Source of the DNA: Cytidiella melzeri
Taxonomy: Eukaryota > Basidiomycota > Agaricomycetes > Polyporales > Irpicaceae
Reading direction: 5' to 3'
Length of the DNA: 64,000 nt
Assembly: GCA_022592445.1 (NCBI GenBank)
Contig: JABYQR010000073.1
Span: 84,870 to 148,869 of the forward strand
The position numbers and the translations under genes are program-made. Each line of letters starts with the position of its first letter. Within the stretch, counting starts at the first letter, position 1. The notes below the pieces were generated by a model that was not told the DNA's origin, did not search any database, and saw nothing but the letters and a program-made list of their open reading frames with translations. Below are positions 1 through 10,775 of this stretch, one piece after another.

Positions 1-117
1 AAAGATATGCGTCGAAAGGGAAGATGTTGTGGAAGAGGAGCCTGAGGACCTCCCTGACTCTCTACCGCAGAGCCAGAGGAGGGGAAGTCGACCATGGCAC
101 TCGGCTGTTCCATGACG
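1..117 (+). CDS. Possible 3' end of a gene cut by the window edge
   Basis: The frame beginning at base 2 stays open to a TGA at 115-117 and encodes an acidic, low-complexity tail (Glu/Asp/Pro-rich, then Gln/Arg/Ser). The composition is plausible for a disordered protein terminus, but no domain is visible and only about 38 residues lie inside the window. It could equally be chance. Confidence 0.2.
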
Positions 118-451
118 GCTACACGCAGGATGCGTCGATACTTCATGTCGCGAGGGATGTGGACTGCAGAGTGCTTACCTGAGTCCAATTCCATGAGTGT
201 TTAATATCCGTGCAGGGTCTTCATGAAGGGTCCCTCGGGTAACTGATCAAGGCAGGTCGCACTTCCCAAAGCGTCATATCCGCCCGGGACACTCGGCGCT
301 ACCACACCCGTGCAGTCCTTTCCAGGCAACTCCTGTGGTTATTGTTTATGTACGCAAACAATCTACTCTGCAATCGAAAAAAATAAAATCACAACAACGC
401 AAGGTGTCCTTATAGCCACGAAAACCACTAAAATCAGTGGCTGCGCAGCAC

Positions 452-1507
452 TCAAAGCCTCGGCAACATACAAAGTTTGCGCCGTGACAAAAAACGTGGT
501 AGCTGTCGAACACCTATCGAATGACCTACTCCGGGCCTCCCTAGAAATGCAATCTCAGCCTCTGTCAGAGTCGAAACAAGCCCACGAGGGACGTGAAGCA
601 ACTCAAGAGCGTGTATCTCTGCCCATGCGAATGTAAGATACACTGGCAACCAAACGACTTGCTCGCCCTCGACACTCTTCGGCTCTAGACCTAGACCGAG
701 CCTGTCCAAAACAGCGTCGTACCCGCCGCGGTCTTTGCGCTTGAGACACTTCAATCTTTGCTCTTTTGTGCACCAGCGTACGAAGGCTTCGACGGCTGCC
801 AATGTTATGTTTGAACTTTGGGACGAGGTCCCAGACATTCCGTAACTGCATCATCGGGGTTGCAGCTACACGTCGTACGTGAGCTGAATGAACGGATACT
901 ATCCACGCCGATACACATGCCTTGTACATCTGGTCTGCCGGTGTCGTGTGGGTTCCTAGCATCCTCAGAGGACGCTTCCACGCGTCTCCGTCGGTTCTGG
1001 CGCGTTCGCATTTCGTTGTTCAACAATCCGCGCGAGCATGTTGGCTTTGTAGTGCTCTAGCGGTCCGTAGTAACCTTCTATTTCCTGCAGGTCGTTCGGC
1101 GTGATTTGTCTGTCCTCTATAGCTAGGTCCCATTGAAGCACTAAGCGATGTGCTCCAACGCTCGTCTCCGGCAACGTCTCAAAGAGCATTTGCTCCTCGT
1201 CCTCGCCAATGCCGAAATCAGTGTATGTCCTCTCGTTCCTCTGGCTGAGCAGCTACGGCGCACTTCCTATTCCGACACCAGGATCTTCGCCAAGTTCAGA
1301 TTTGTTTCCCAGTACGACGCGTGGTCGATTCAGACCAGCAGCCCTCTGTTTGGCAAGACGCTTCGCAAGGTTGGCCCGGTCGACCTCAGGGCTCTTCGCC
1401 CTAGCTCGCATGACTGCGGCGAAATGTATAGAAGCGAGTGAGAATTTGCTCGTAGATGCTGTCATGCCCGAGTCTATGATGGCAGGGGTAAGTAAGGAGC
1501 CATGCAT
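452..1507 (-). CDS. Possible spliced hypothetical gene, unrecognised
   Basis: Several minus-strand open segments have protein-like composition and follow each other in order: 1507-1253 (basic, Ala/Arg/Lys-rich), 1189-965 (Glu-rich, with a stretch like LVLQWDLAIEDRQITPNDL) and 838-452 (containing WLPVYLTFAWAEIHALELLH). They lie in different frames and would need introns, but I could not fix splice sites with confidence. No family is recognised. A decayed gene is also possible. Confidence 0.3.
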
Positions 1508-2188
1508 TCTCTAGCCAAGTGAAACGTACAATGTGCCAGCCATCTCGCACTCAACATCTCTACCCTTCGTCGACAGCCGCTTTATAGTTGTTTGCGTCGC
1601 TTCAGAAGAGCCTTGACTGAGACTGTTCAGGTCGTTCACTGTGGTTTTTTTAGCAAACACCAGGCGGAGATCTATGTATCTGAGTTACTTGGGGACAAAC
1701 AGCCCCTTTGTTCCTCAACAACGGGAGCCTATATGCCTCTTGCTCCTTTTCTCAGAGTCAGGCTAGGATGCGTTGTGATTTCAACTTTTATTATTGCGGG
1801 ATGTCAATCTTTTTTGTATCATTACCTACCACTGACTTTGGATAGTACTGCCAGAGTAGCTTGTGGCCTGAGTCCTCGATGCGACTACGTTGAGTACTTG
1901 GCAGGGAGCTGACTCGGTCAATTGAGAGTAGACTTTGAAGAGGTTATGTAGCCCAATGATCAGACAAGAGATTCTTAGGCACGCCAGGTCGAACGTCCGT
2001 CTACTCTGGAGTCTGCCTTGGCAAGTGTCAGATACAATGTTCAGGCGGGAGTGAAAATGGTGGTACGATTCAGAGGGCGAGGATCAATTTAAAATAGACA
2101 TATTGCAGTTAAATTCAGTGTGGGTTGCTCAACCTTGATCAATCATATCATTGAGTGCCCTTGCTGTTTTCCGATAATGTCTGTCGCC
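1508..2188. other. Intergenic stretch, nothing recognised
   Basis: Only short chance ORFs are present, such as a plus-strand frame at 1592-1912 with no protein-family resemblance. No repeat, RNA or splice pattern was detected by eye. Confidence 0.5.
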
Positions 2189-2653
2189 CTAAGCGAAGTG
2201 TACTACTTTTTTTGGTTCTCTACCAGTAGTACTAGTACTAGTAGCTGGGGCACCAGCTTCCCCTTCTACTTCTTTAGCTCCATTAGCTTCTACAATGGGG
2301 GCCTTGGCGTCTGCCTTAGCGTCTGCCTTAGCGGCTGCATCAGCGGCCTCACGAGCTTCCCTTGCCTTTTGTTTCTTTAGCTCCCTGAGCATCATCGCCT
2401 GTACTGCAGCTTCTGAATCCGCTGCTTTTTCCATTTCCTTTAGTTCTGCTAGTTTTGCAATCACCCTTTGCCGACTGCTCCGGCGTTTATTCTGATACAA
2501 GGCATGCAGACTGTGAGAGTTGTCTGTGCTCCGTCTCTCCAAGTTGTTGGGTTTGCCGGCTTGAATGCCGTATGGAGTGGCAGACACAGTCACTGTATAG
2601 ACAGTGCTGGCAACAATGGTGGCAAGAAAAAAAAGGGAGGTAGAGAATTGCAT
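2189..2653 (-). CDS. Small secreted Ala/Lys/Glu-rich protein
   Basis: A single-exon frame of about 154 residues. I chose the ATG at 2653 over the one seven codons upstream (2674) because the protein then starts with a classic signal peptide: MQFSTSLFFLATIVASTVY followed by small residues around a TVSA/TP cleavage site. A dibasic LERR near residue 40 could be a Kex2-type site. The mature part is a charged helix-prone region (EMEKAADSEAAVQ, then ELKKQKAREAREAADAA) with two AKADAKADAK-like repeats, ending in a Gly/Thr/Ser tail. No cysteines are evident. A TATA-like stretch lies about 300 bp upstream (2972-2980). It resembles small secreted or effector-type fungal proteins in layout only, and the function is unknown. 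Confidence 0.5.
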   Translation of the reverse strand: MQFSTSLFFLATIVASTVYTVTVSATPYGIQAGKPNNLERRSTDNSHSLHALYQNKRRSSRQRVIAKLAELKEMEKAADSEAAVQAMMLRELKKQKAREAREAADAAAKADAKADAKAPIVEANGAKEVEGEAGAPATSTSTTGREPKKVVHFA

Positions 2654-3092
2654 GATGCTGTGTTTGGAGGGCAATTTTGAAAGGGTACAGTAAGACTGCT
2701 AACTGTCAGAACAATATCAGTACACTGAACCAAGGCAAGCACAACACAAACAATGATGTCCTTACTGATTGGTGCTGGACTGAGATGTGTCAAAGAGGAA
2801 TTTGAAAAGGGTCTGATGAGACAGCTAGCTGGAAGAGCAATCTCAGTACTGTGTTCAGGCAAGTTGCTAAGGTACAGGACAGGCAGCAAGGTACTTACCG
2901 GCCAGCGCTGATACAAGCAAAAGGTTGTGGAGTAATGGAGGGTTGCTGAGGTTTGAGAATGGTGGCAAGAGCCTTTATATATCTGGTGGTTCATGTGCAG
3001 TGTTTATGAGACAAATATGATGGACACAGCCATGGCACAGAAGAGAAAGATTTACATGCTGCACGACATTTAGGGGCTGGAGCTATTTTGAG

Positions 3093-3240
3093 TTAGCTCC
3101 AGCACTGACAAATTTGAGTGGCAGTACCTTAAGGATGAAACATGTTTGAAAATGATGCTAGAGATATTTTAGGTTAGCTCCAGTACTGACAAATTTGACC
3201 ATCAGTACCTTGATGATGTAACATGTTTGAGAATGATACA
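3093..3240. repeat. Two diverged tandem copies of an ~80 bp unit
   Basis: The segments starting near 3093 and 3174 are near copies: both begin TTAGCTCCAG(C/T)ACTGACAAAT, continue through CAGTACCTT and end in ACATGTTTGA(A/G)AATGAT. They differ by a few substitutions. The unit is unrelated to the longer repeats downstream. Confidence 0.6.
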
Positions 3241-3299
3241 AATCATAGATGTCTCCTGGACAAGTCTCCCTTCCACCCCTATCAACTGACATTGGCAGC

Positions 3300-4799
3300 A
3301 TTGCAACCACTGTATGGTGGCAGTTGCACAGAAACTTACTTCTTAGGTTTCATGAATAAAATGGTTGCCATCAAACAACTGAGTCAGATTCAGTGAGTGC
3401 TAGGACTTCTACCCAGCTTCAGGTAAAGGGAAGGTTTCTGAATTGAACAATGTTTCCTTCTCTAACACATTGTCTCCTGCACAACACAAACAAGCTGCAA
3501 ATTGTCTCCTGCCCAACACAAACAAGCTGTGAAAGGGATGAAACAAATGCAAAAATCAGAAGGCTTCACATGCACAGCTTGATGCAACAGTTTCAACCCT
3601 CAAAACAACCCTAACGAAAAGCATAGCTACAGGTTGTGTTTGCACCATAATGGTTGCCATCAAAAACCTGAGTCAGATTGGCTCTAAAACTTCCACCCAG
3701 CCTCATATCAGGGGGCTCTGATGAGGGTCTCAATATCAGACAATATTCCCTGGAGCCAATCATCTACTGGCAAAAGGGATGGCACAAATGCAGACATCAG
3801 AGGGTCTCATGTACAGCTTGATGCAACAGCTTCAACCCTAAAAAACAACTTTGAAACTCAGCATAGCTACAGATTGTGGCTGGATCATAATGGTTGCCAC
3901 CAAAACTCTGAGTCAGATTGGGTGTAAGACTTTTACCCAGCCTCAGGTCAGAGCTCTGATGTTCAGACAATATTCCCTGGAGCCAATCATCTGATGCAAC
4001 AGTTTTGTCCCAGAAAAACAGCTCTGAAAACAGCATACTATGCTTCAGGTACTGTTCATAAATGCCTGATTTTACAAACACTGCTTCTTTCGACTCTTGT
4101 GCACCTCCAATAAATCTGAGTATATTGCATGTAATTGAGGACTCCTAAAGTGGGTTTTTGTTGTCAAATAAGTATTTTATTTGTGAGACATGGAGTTGCT
4201 GAAGACAATGCAGTGAGTTTCTGGGCTCTCCTTGAACTGATGGGAAGAGATTCTGGCTGATGCACCAGATATATCTCAAAGGCTTGGTAAAGCAAAGTGA
4301 CCAATTTCACATGTAAACCTGTTCTAGCAGCCTGATTACTGAAAGTACATGTGCATAGTGGCTTTCACGAACAATGTAAAGTCATGCATGACTTTGCACC
4401 AAGCACAGTTCGAACTCTGCCAAGACACATATTGCAGCCTTGTTGAAATTGTTGATGGTAGTACTACATATGGTAAGTCTTGTTGGAGTGATAATCTGCT
4501 GCCTTGTGCCAGTGTGACTAACCATGACATTTTCACAAACACTCCATGACTTTTATGCCCTTTTCTAGCATCCTGCCGTAGCCCTCTCTTCCTCTCTGAA
4601 CTGTTTGAAGAGGTTACAATGTATTGAACAGATGCACAGGTATACATCCATGTACTTTTCACTTAGTCTGATTGAGAATTCTTAGCACAACAGGCTGAGT
4701 GCCAAAGTTTCACAAGCAGTACCTAAAGCATAGTAGCTACAGATTGTGCCTGCAATGTGATGGTTTCCATGCAAAAAATAAGTCAGATTGGGAAGCTCT
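3300..4799. repeat. Diverged ~250 bp head-to-tail repeat array, left segment
   Basis: The same ordered blocks recur: GTACAGCTTGATGCAACAG, TTTCAACCCTAAAAAACAAC, AGCATAGCTACAGATTGTG, CATAATGGTTGCCATCAA, GAGTCAGATTGGCTGTAA, ACTTCTACCCAGCCTCA, then CAGACAATATTCCCTGGAGC and AATGCAGACATCAGA. Copies are seen near 3310-3430, 3539-3720, 3721-3960, 3960-4080 and 4700-4799, with insertions and losses between them. The array resumes after each inserted retrotransposon (12652-13023 and 17849-18675), so it was once contiguous. No convincing coding capacity is present. It could be a satellite or the remains of a repeat-rich gene. Confidence 0.65.
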
Positions 4800-5558
4800 T
4801 GACGCGGAGACGGGGGTTCGACGCGGCAGACAGGGACACGGAGTGGATGACGACGAAGTGGTGGTGGTAGGCGTGAAGCACAATACTCTCACCAGCTATA
4901 AATCTTATGCAGATGTCTAGCCCAGTAAAGACCAAGTTAGTATTGTTACTACCAGCTATGTAGTACAAGAGGGAGTTGCTTACCTAGCCCAGTAAAGACC
5001 AAGAGGTCGAGATGGGGGGCTAGGAGCGTACATGCAGCAGTATATATAGACTTCAGGGACCTGCGCACAGACCATGTTGAGGGCAGGCTTTGCAAGAAGC
5101 CGTGTGAACGAAGAACAAAAGAACTACTTAAAAGAGAACAATAGCTATTGTCTAGTCCTTGCCAAGAACTCTACCCGTGAGAGAATCTATCTAAAAGGAG
5201 ACCAACTATTGTATTCCATTCCCACACCTGTGAGAACATCCTTCCATAAAGAGAACAATAGGGAAAGAACAATAAGGAGCCCATGTGGATGGTATCTATG
5301 ACGTCAAACCCTAGCTATGGGCTGAGCCATGTGTCTGTAGCCATGTGGTCTTACTTAAGCTAAGTCACATGCTAGTGTGACGTAGTAGCAAGTAATGTGA
5401 CCGTGTGGAGCATCTAAGCCACGTGATACGGGCGCTTAATAGACGTGCAAAGGAGTTTATGCATGAAAAGGTTGCAACTGAGCTGCAGCCCGGAGTTTTA
5501 CAGATAAAAACAAGAGGTAAATTGCGAAAATTAAGGGCTAGTCAGGCCATCCATGACA
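4800..5558 (-). repeat. Gypsy-1 3' LTR (left copy)
   Basis: Begins TGACGCGGAG and ends CCATGACA on the plus strand. It is identical by eye to the right copy except for one A/G difference nine bases from its right end (5550 versus 12643). It contains the TATA motif and leader intron-like segment described for the right copy. Confidence 0.95.
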
Positions 5559-5580
5559 TTACCCCCCTCCTAAAATCGAG
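5559..5580 (-). promoter_or_regulatory. Gypsy-1 polypurine tract
   Basis: Immediately inside the left LTR. On the minus strand it reads TTAGGAGGGGGGTAA, a purine run abutting the 3' LTR, as expected for the plus-strand DNA primer. Confidence 0.8.
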
Positions 5581-5723
5581 CGTCCTCGCGAAGCATCATT
5601 GTGCTGTGGTGATAGAGGTCTTCTACCCGTCTACAGGGATTCAGCAGAATTGCCCCGATTGTCTAGTCAGAAGGATGCTAGGAAGTTTCTCCCCTTCTGG
5701 TGTCGTTGACTCGACGTTACCCG

Positions 5724-8700
5724 TCAGTGTGATGTTCTTGAGATATCCAGACCGATGTGTTTGCCTTCATCCCAGCTAAGATCGTATGTAGATGGATAGA
5801 TCGTGCGAAGGAAAGCGGGGTCGGTCTGGGTATTGAATTCCCGAAAGTGCGAGCGGAGATCCGCGAAGAGTGAAGCTTTGATGACCCGGGGTGCTCCGGG
5901 GTTTTCTTTGTAGAAGTCGTCAATTGCTTCTTGACTATTCTCGAGGTTTTCTACTGGTTCCCAGCTATTGTGTCCGTCTGAATACCCTTCCCATTTGACA
6001 AGGAATTGCAATTTCTTCCAGCGTCCGTGTAGCCTGCTGTCTAGCACCTTTTCGACGACGTACTGTTCTTCTCCTTCTATGACAATAGGATCAGGAGGTG
6101 GAAGTACGTCTTTGCCATTGTCGTGCCAGGGACTTAGACGGTTGATGTGGAAGACGGGGTGAAGCCGGAGATAGCTGGGTAGCTCGAGTTTGTAGTCAAG
6201 ATCACCGATGCGTTCGATGACTTTGTACGGGCCGAGTTGTCGAGGACCGAGTTTAGGGGTAGCCTGGTGGATCTGGACGTTCTTAGCGTTCAGCCAGACC
6301 ATGTCCCCTACTTGGAAGACGCGTGGAGAGCGCTTCTCAGACTCATAGAGTTGCTTCATCTTTTCTTTGCTTAGACGAAGAGCTGCTTCGGTCTCTTTGC
6401 GTACTCGAGCCATATTGTCAAGGCGCTCATCGAGTGATGGGATATTGCTTCGCTTGCCGACTGGTATAGTGAAGTCGGGGCGATATCCGTAGATGACGTC
6501 AAACGGTGTTTGTGAATTACCCGCATGTACTCGCGAGTTGAGTGCAAACTCAGCCGCCGGCAGGTGATCGACCCAGTCGTCTTGTCGTTGCTGACAGAAT
6601 AGACGCAGGTACTGTTCGATATCCTGGTTTTTGCGTTCGACTTTGCCATTTCCTTGCGGATGATAGGCAGTCGTAAAACCAGTCTCTATGCCTAAGCGGT
6701 GATAGAGCGCACGCATGAAGCGCGCTGCAAACTGGGGTCCTCGGTCAGAGAACACCTTCTTGGGAATGCCGTGAAGTCGGAATACTTCTTTGTAGTGTAG
6801 ACCGGCAATCCCCTCAGCGTTAACCCTAGTGGTAGTAGGGATGATGTGCGTTTGATCGGAGTAGTGGTCAACGTAGACCGCGATCGAATTGAATCCCTTA
6901 GAGGGTGGCAGCTGAGTGATGAGATCTACACCGATGTGTTCCCAAGGTCCGGCCGGAGTTTCCTGAGGCTGTAGTACTGCTTTAGGATGTGGAGCTGATT
7001 TGTAACGCTGACAGCGATCACAGCCTAGTACGTAAGTCTCTACAAAGGCATTCATCTTCGGCCACCAATAGTGTCGTGAGACTAGCTCTATGGTGCCGTG
7101 TTTGCCCGGATGACCAGCCGCGGGTGTGTCATGGCAAGATTTGACAATTTCGTAACGGAGCTCTTTGTTGTTAGGGATGTAGAGTTTTCCCTTGTAATAG
7201 ATGAGTCCGTTACTCTCTTCCCATTCGAGTAAACCGCCGACAAGTTTGCGAGGACCCTTCTTGCGAAGGGTAGCGAGAGCTTGTGCGACTTCTGCTTCTT
7301 GCTCCGTGCATTCTCGGATCTTTGATTCGAGTGGAGAAGCAGCGGCGAGCGCACTGGTAGCGAGGATCCGGAAGTGTTCCGGTTTCAGTACCACCTGATC
7401 CTTGTTGTCTTCTTCGTCCGTGACAGCGTGAGAGTGAAGACGAGAGAGAGGATCAGCGTGTATCATGGTACTACCGGGCTTGTGTACCAACACGAAGTCG
7501 AAGTCAGCCAAGAGTAATGACCAACGTGCTTGACGTCGAGTGAGGTGTTGCGCAGTCTTCCAGTACTGCAAGTTTGCGTGATCTGTCCAGATCTCAAACG
7601 GTTCCTTGAGCCCCTCAAGGTAATGGCGCCAATCTTTGAGAGCCTCGGTGATTGCTAACATCTCCCGATCAAAGATTTCGTAGTTACGCTCTGCTTCAGT
7701 CATAGAGGCGGACCGGTAGGCGATAGGGTGGTAGAATCCATCTTCCTTTGATTTCTGGGAGATGATTCCACCGGTCGCATAGCCCGAGGCATCGACTTCT
7801 AGACGTGTAGGGAGTTCAGGGTCCCAGACTGCCAAGATAGGCTTAGTGGTAAAGGCCTTCTTTAGCAACGTGAAGGCAGTCTCTTGTGCTGGACCCCAGA
7901 CGAACGGTACGTCCTTCTTAGTCAGGTCGTGTAGAGGCCGTGCGTGCTTTGAGAAGTCTTGAATGAAGCGGCGGTAGAAGTTGGCAAACCCGATGAATCC
8001 TCTGACTTCTTTGAGGTTCTTGGGTGTGGGCCACGTAGAAACTGCTTGGACTTTGACAGGGTCCATAGCTACTTCGCCAGCGCGAATGATCAACCCGAGG
8101 TATTCGATCTCAGATTTCTCAAACTCGCACTTTTCCGGACGAAGATACAGATCGTGCTGCTGAAGCCGCTCAAGGACTTCATGAACAACCTTGCGGTGCT
8201 CTGTCAGGTCGTTACTCCAGATCAAAATGTCATCTAGATAGACAGCCACCTTGCCCTCGGCCACGAGGTCGGCGAAGATGTTGTCCATCAGAGCTTGGAA
8301 GGTAGCGGGTGAGTTCGTGAGGCCGAAGAACATGACTTTAGGTTCGAAAAGTCCTCGGTTGGTAACGAAAGCCGCTTTGTATTCATCTCCTTCTTTGATG
8401 CGGACATTGTGATATCCCCAACGAACATCGAACTTGGTGAAGATCTTTGCACCCTTGAGCTTGTTGATAATGTCGGTAGCAAGCGGTAATGGGTAACGAT
8501 TCTTTACAGTGATGTCGTTGAGTTTGCGGTAGTCCTGAATAAGTCGGAGTTTGTTGTCCTTCTTTTTGATGAAAAAGACCGGAGAAGCCATTGGAGACTT
8601 AGAAGGCGTGATGTAACCTTTCGCTAGGTTCTCCTGAATGAACTTGTCAAGCTCGGCTTGTTCGTTCAGGGGCATAGGATAAACTTTCGATTTGATGGTC

Positions 8701-9209
8701 TCAGGAGCATCTGGTTTGAGATCAATCGAATGGTCCCAGGGCTGATGCTGGGGTAGCCGATTAGACTCTTCCTCAGAGAAGACTTTAGCGTGTCTGTGAT
8801 ACTCTGATGGAACGATGTCTTCGAAGGAGCGCTGAGCTTTAGCTTCGTTTGCTTCGGCAGCAAGCTTAGTAGAATAGGTGAAGCCGGCCATACACCAGAC
8901 TTCGTCAGTGGTGTCTTGGATGATACCGGCTTTTACCCACTGCCTACGTTCTTTGCGATTACCGTCAACCTTCTGGAAAGGTTCGTTAGGAGATTCTTCC
9001 GAGCCGCTCGGAATTGTCATTTCTCCTTTTTCCCAGTTGACAGTAGGGTTTACGCGCTTGAGCCATGGTAGCCCAAGAATGACGTCTTCTGGACCTAAGT
9101 CCGTGACGAGAAACTCTGCTTTTTCCGTGTGATCTCCGACTGTGAGTGTAAGGCGAACGAAGTGCGTTAATCCGCCAGCTTTATTCTTAGTTCCGTCAAT
9201 GTTATGCAA
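5724..9209 (-). CDS. pol: Gypsy-1 pol: RT, RNase H, integrase, chromodomain
   Basis: An uninterrupted frame of about 1160 residues. The protease C-terminal part (GLPWL) is at the start. RT follows, with SPVFFIKKKD, LIQDYRKLN, FGLTNSPATFQ and the catalytic YLDD near residue 325. RNase H has LEVDASGYATGG and WTDHANL. Integrase has an H2C2 finger (HPGKHG ... CDRCQRYK) and a D-D-E core (GVDLI, SDRGPQF, HPQGNGKVER). A GPY/F module (LGPYKVIERIGDLDYKLELP) and a C-terminal chromodomain (VEKVLDSRLHGRWKKLQFLV, then KWEGYSDGHNSWEP) complete it. The frame has no ATG start because it is the downstream part of a Gag-Pol polyprotein. Chromodomains in this lineage bind histone marks and steer integration. 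The frame looks functional. Confidence 0.95.
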   Translation of the reverse strand: MHNIDGTKNKAGGLTHFVRLTLTVGDHTEKAEFLVTDLGPEDVILGLPWLKRVNPTVNWEKGEMTIPSGSEESPNEPFQKVDGNRKERRQWVKAGIIQDTTDEVWCMAGFTYSTKLAAEANEAKAQRSFEDIVPSEYHRHAKVFSEEESNRLPQHQPWDHSIDLKPDAPETIKSKVYPMPLNEQAELDKFIQENLAKGYITPSKSPMASPVFFIKKKDNKLRLIQDYRKLNDITVKNRYPLPLATDIINKLKGAKIFTKFDVRWGYHNVRIKEGDEYKAAFVTNRGLFEPKVMFFGLTNSPATFQALMDNIFADLVAEGKVAVYLDDILIWSNDLTEHRKVVHEVLERLQQHDLYLRPEKCEFEKSEIEYLGLIIRAGEVAMDPVKVQAVSTWPTPKNLKEVRGFIGFANFYRRFIQDFSKHARPLHDLTKKDVPFVWGPAQETAFTLLKKAFTTKPILAVWDPELPTRLEVDASGYATGGIISQKSKEDGFYHPIAYRSASMTEAERNYEIFDREMLAITEALKDWRHYLEGLKEPFEIWTDHANLQYWKTAQHLTRRQARWSLLLADFDFVLVHKPGSTMIHADPLSRLHSHAVTDEEDNKDQVVLKPEHFRILATSALAAASPLESKIRECTEQEAEVAQALATLRKKGPRKLVGGLLEWEESNGLIYYKGKLYIPNNKELRYEIVKSCHDTPAAGHPGKHGTIELVSRHYWWPKMNAFVETYVLGCDRCQRYKSAPHPKAVLQPQETPAGPWEHIGVDLITQLPPSKGFNSIAVYVDHYSDQTHIIPTTTRVNAEGIAGLHYKEVFRLHGIPKKVFSDRGPQFAARFMRALYHRLGIETGFTTAYHPQGNGKVERKNQDIEQYLRLFCQQRQDDWVDHLPAAEFALNSRVHAGNSQTPFDVIYGYRPDFTIPVGKRSNIPSLDERLDNMARVRKETEAALRLSKEKMKQLYESEKRSPRVFQVGDMVWLNAKNVQIHQATPKLGPRQLGPYKVIERIGDLDYKLELPSYLRLHPVFHINRLSPWHDNGKDVLPPPDPIVIEGEEQYVVEKVLDSRLHGRWKKLQFLVKWEGYSDGHNSWEPVENLENSQEAIDDFYKENPGAPRVIKASLFADLRSHFREFNTQTDPAFLRTIYPSTYDLSWDEGKHIGLDISRTSH

Positions 9210-9531
9210 TGAGATAACCCTTTCGAGCGGGTGCTGAATAATCTTATGCTTCTTGACGAACGGTGACTGATGAATAAAGCCGTAGCTCCCGAATCGATCA
9301 TTGCAGGAACGCGAATGCTTCTATTCAGACCTTTAACTAGTACATGTACACGGAAATGAGATGATAACCGATCTAGCGACGATATAGTACATGAGGAGAT
9401 AGTAGACGACGGGCATGGAGTAGACATTGTACACGAGGAAGACGAGGCAGAAGACGAGGAGGACGACGAAGGAGGCAAAGACAGGGTATCTGGGGGACTC
9501 GCAGCTGCGGCTGTGTCACGAGTCCGCTTCA
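9167..9531 (-). pseudogene. Gypsy-1 protease segment, out of frame with gag and RT
   Basis: This frame carries the aspartic protease active-site motif (VPAMIDSGATALF) after a Ser/Thr-rich linker. It connects to gag across a run of six T (plus-strand A run 9531-9536) directly before the gag TGA, and to pol near 9270-9280 by another one-base shift. The first junction could be a programmed -1 frameshift, since the P-site Phe codon can re-pair on the T run. The second looks like a one-base loss. Confidence 0.65.
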
Positions 9532-10773
9532 AAAAACCGCATTGATTTTGGCTGCCATCTCATCCATTTGCTTCTTTTGGATGTCAAGCATGTCCTTGAG
9601 TGCCGCAATCTTAGCATCCTTGTCATTGGATGCGTCTTGCTTCGCCGGGTAGTAGTCGACGAGGTCGACGAGGTAGCAGCAACTTTTTGTCCCTTAGGGA
9701 CGCCTTGAAGTCGCTTCAGACAAACCGCCCCCAATGACCGGTACCACCGCAGTGGTTGCAAACCGGGTCATCAGGGTGCTTCGAGTCCCTCTTTTTGTGG
9801 TTCTCGGATCCACAAACCGAGCAGCGCTTGCTCATCTCCTTCTTCCATTTCTGGAAGATCTCCTGTTTGCCCAGACCCGCAAAGAGCGAGTCAAACGAGG
9901 CGGAGAAGCGGGAGGCGTCGATCTCCATAGCGTTGGGATCGCGGAACGCTTGCTGGTGGGACTTGCCGTGTCCCGAGGAACTGTCCACCATAACCTTGCC
10001 CGTGCTGTTTCGCAAATCGGCGAGCTGAGCATCGACTGCCTTGCACTGGTCCTTGAGAGCGTCGTAGGTAGCAGCGCGGGTTTGAAAGTACGAGACACGT
10101 TGCAAGTACTCGGTGCTCAAGCTCGACTTGAGACGATCGAAGAGGTCCTGCTGGCTCCAGCCAGTGCGAGGAGCCCAGGTCTCGAACTCGGAGATATGGG
10201 CGGCGAAGGTTTTGTTGCCTTGCTTCATGTTGGCTATTTTCGTCTTAGCCTCCATGACAGCATCTATTGGCTCAAATTTGGCTTTGAAAGCCTCGATAAA
10301 CGTATCCCAGCTGTTGCCAAAAGCTGGTTTACTACTGGCCAGCTCCTCAATATGAGGGCGGGCCCAGTCGGCAGCGTCGTCTTGCATGAACGACAGGGCG
10401 TGGTGATGAGTTTGTGAGGATCGAAGATCCTCGCGCCATTGTTGTCCACTCGGACCTGGCCTTGCGCGTCTTGCTGGAAGAACGCTTTTCCTTGATTTTG
10501 CGCCCAGACAATGAACGCGTGTCGGAAGAGCCTGGCTTCTGACGAGGTTTTCCCCTTAAAGGAGACCGGCTTCTCGACGATACTCCGTTCTCTGGAGCCG
10601 TGAGTAGCAGCGACAACTGCTGGCGTCTGTGCGGCGGCGAGTGCAGCCACCTGATTGGTGAGGTCAACCATCCTTTGTGTCAGGACGCCCAACATATTTA
10701 GGACGTCTTGCTGGCTCAGATTGGCGACTGGGGCAGCTGGGGCAGCAGGGGCGGCGGGCTGGTTCGGATCCAT
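9529..10773 (-). pseudogene. gag: Gypsy-1 gag, frame-broken
   Basis: I place the start at the ATG at 10773 (MDPNQPAAPAAPAAP), the first AUG downstream of the transcription start that opens a gag-like frame. The capsid-like region includes MQDDAADWARPHIEELA and FEPIDAVMEAKTKIANMKQG. A knuckle of the form C-x2-C-x4-H-x4-C (CNHCGGTGHWGAVC) is only seen if one G is added to a five-G run at 9728-9732. A second break lies at a three-base C run (10396-10398) and a third near 9655, after which a coiled-coil-like tail (IAALKDMLDIQKKQMDEMAA) ends at TGA 9529. All breaks are equivalent to one missing base. Confidence 0.75.
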
Positions 10774-10775
10774 GT

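Noticed and set aside
9734..10417. Plus-strand 227-codon frame opposite gypsy-1 gag
   Set aside because: It is the complement of the well-supported gag frames, has no family resemblance and no promoter or intron, unlike the antisense gene in gypsy-2.
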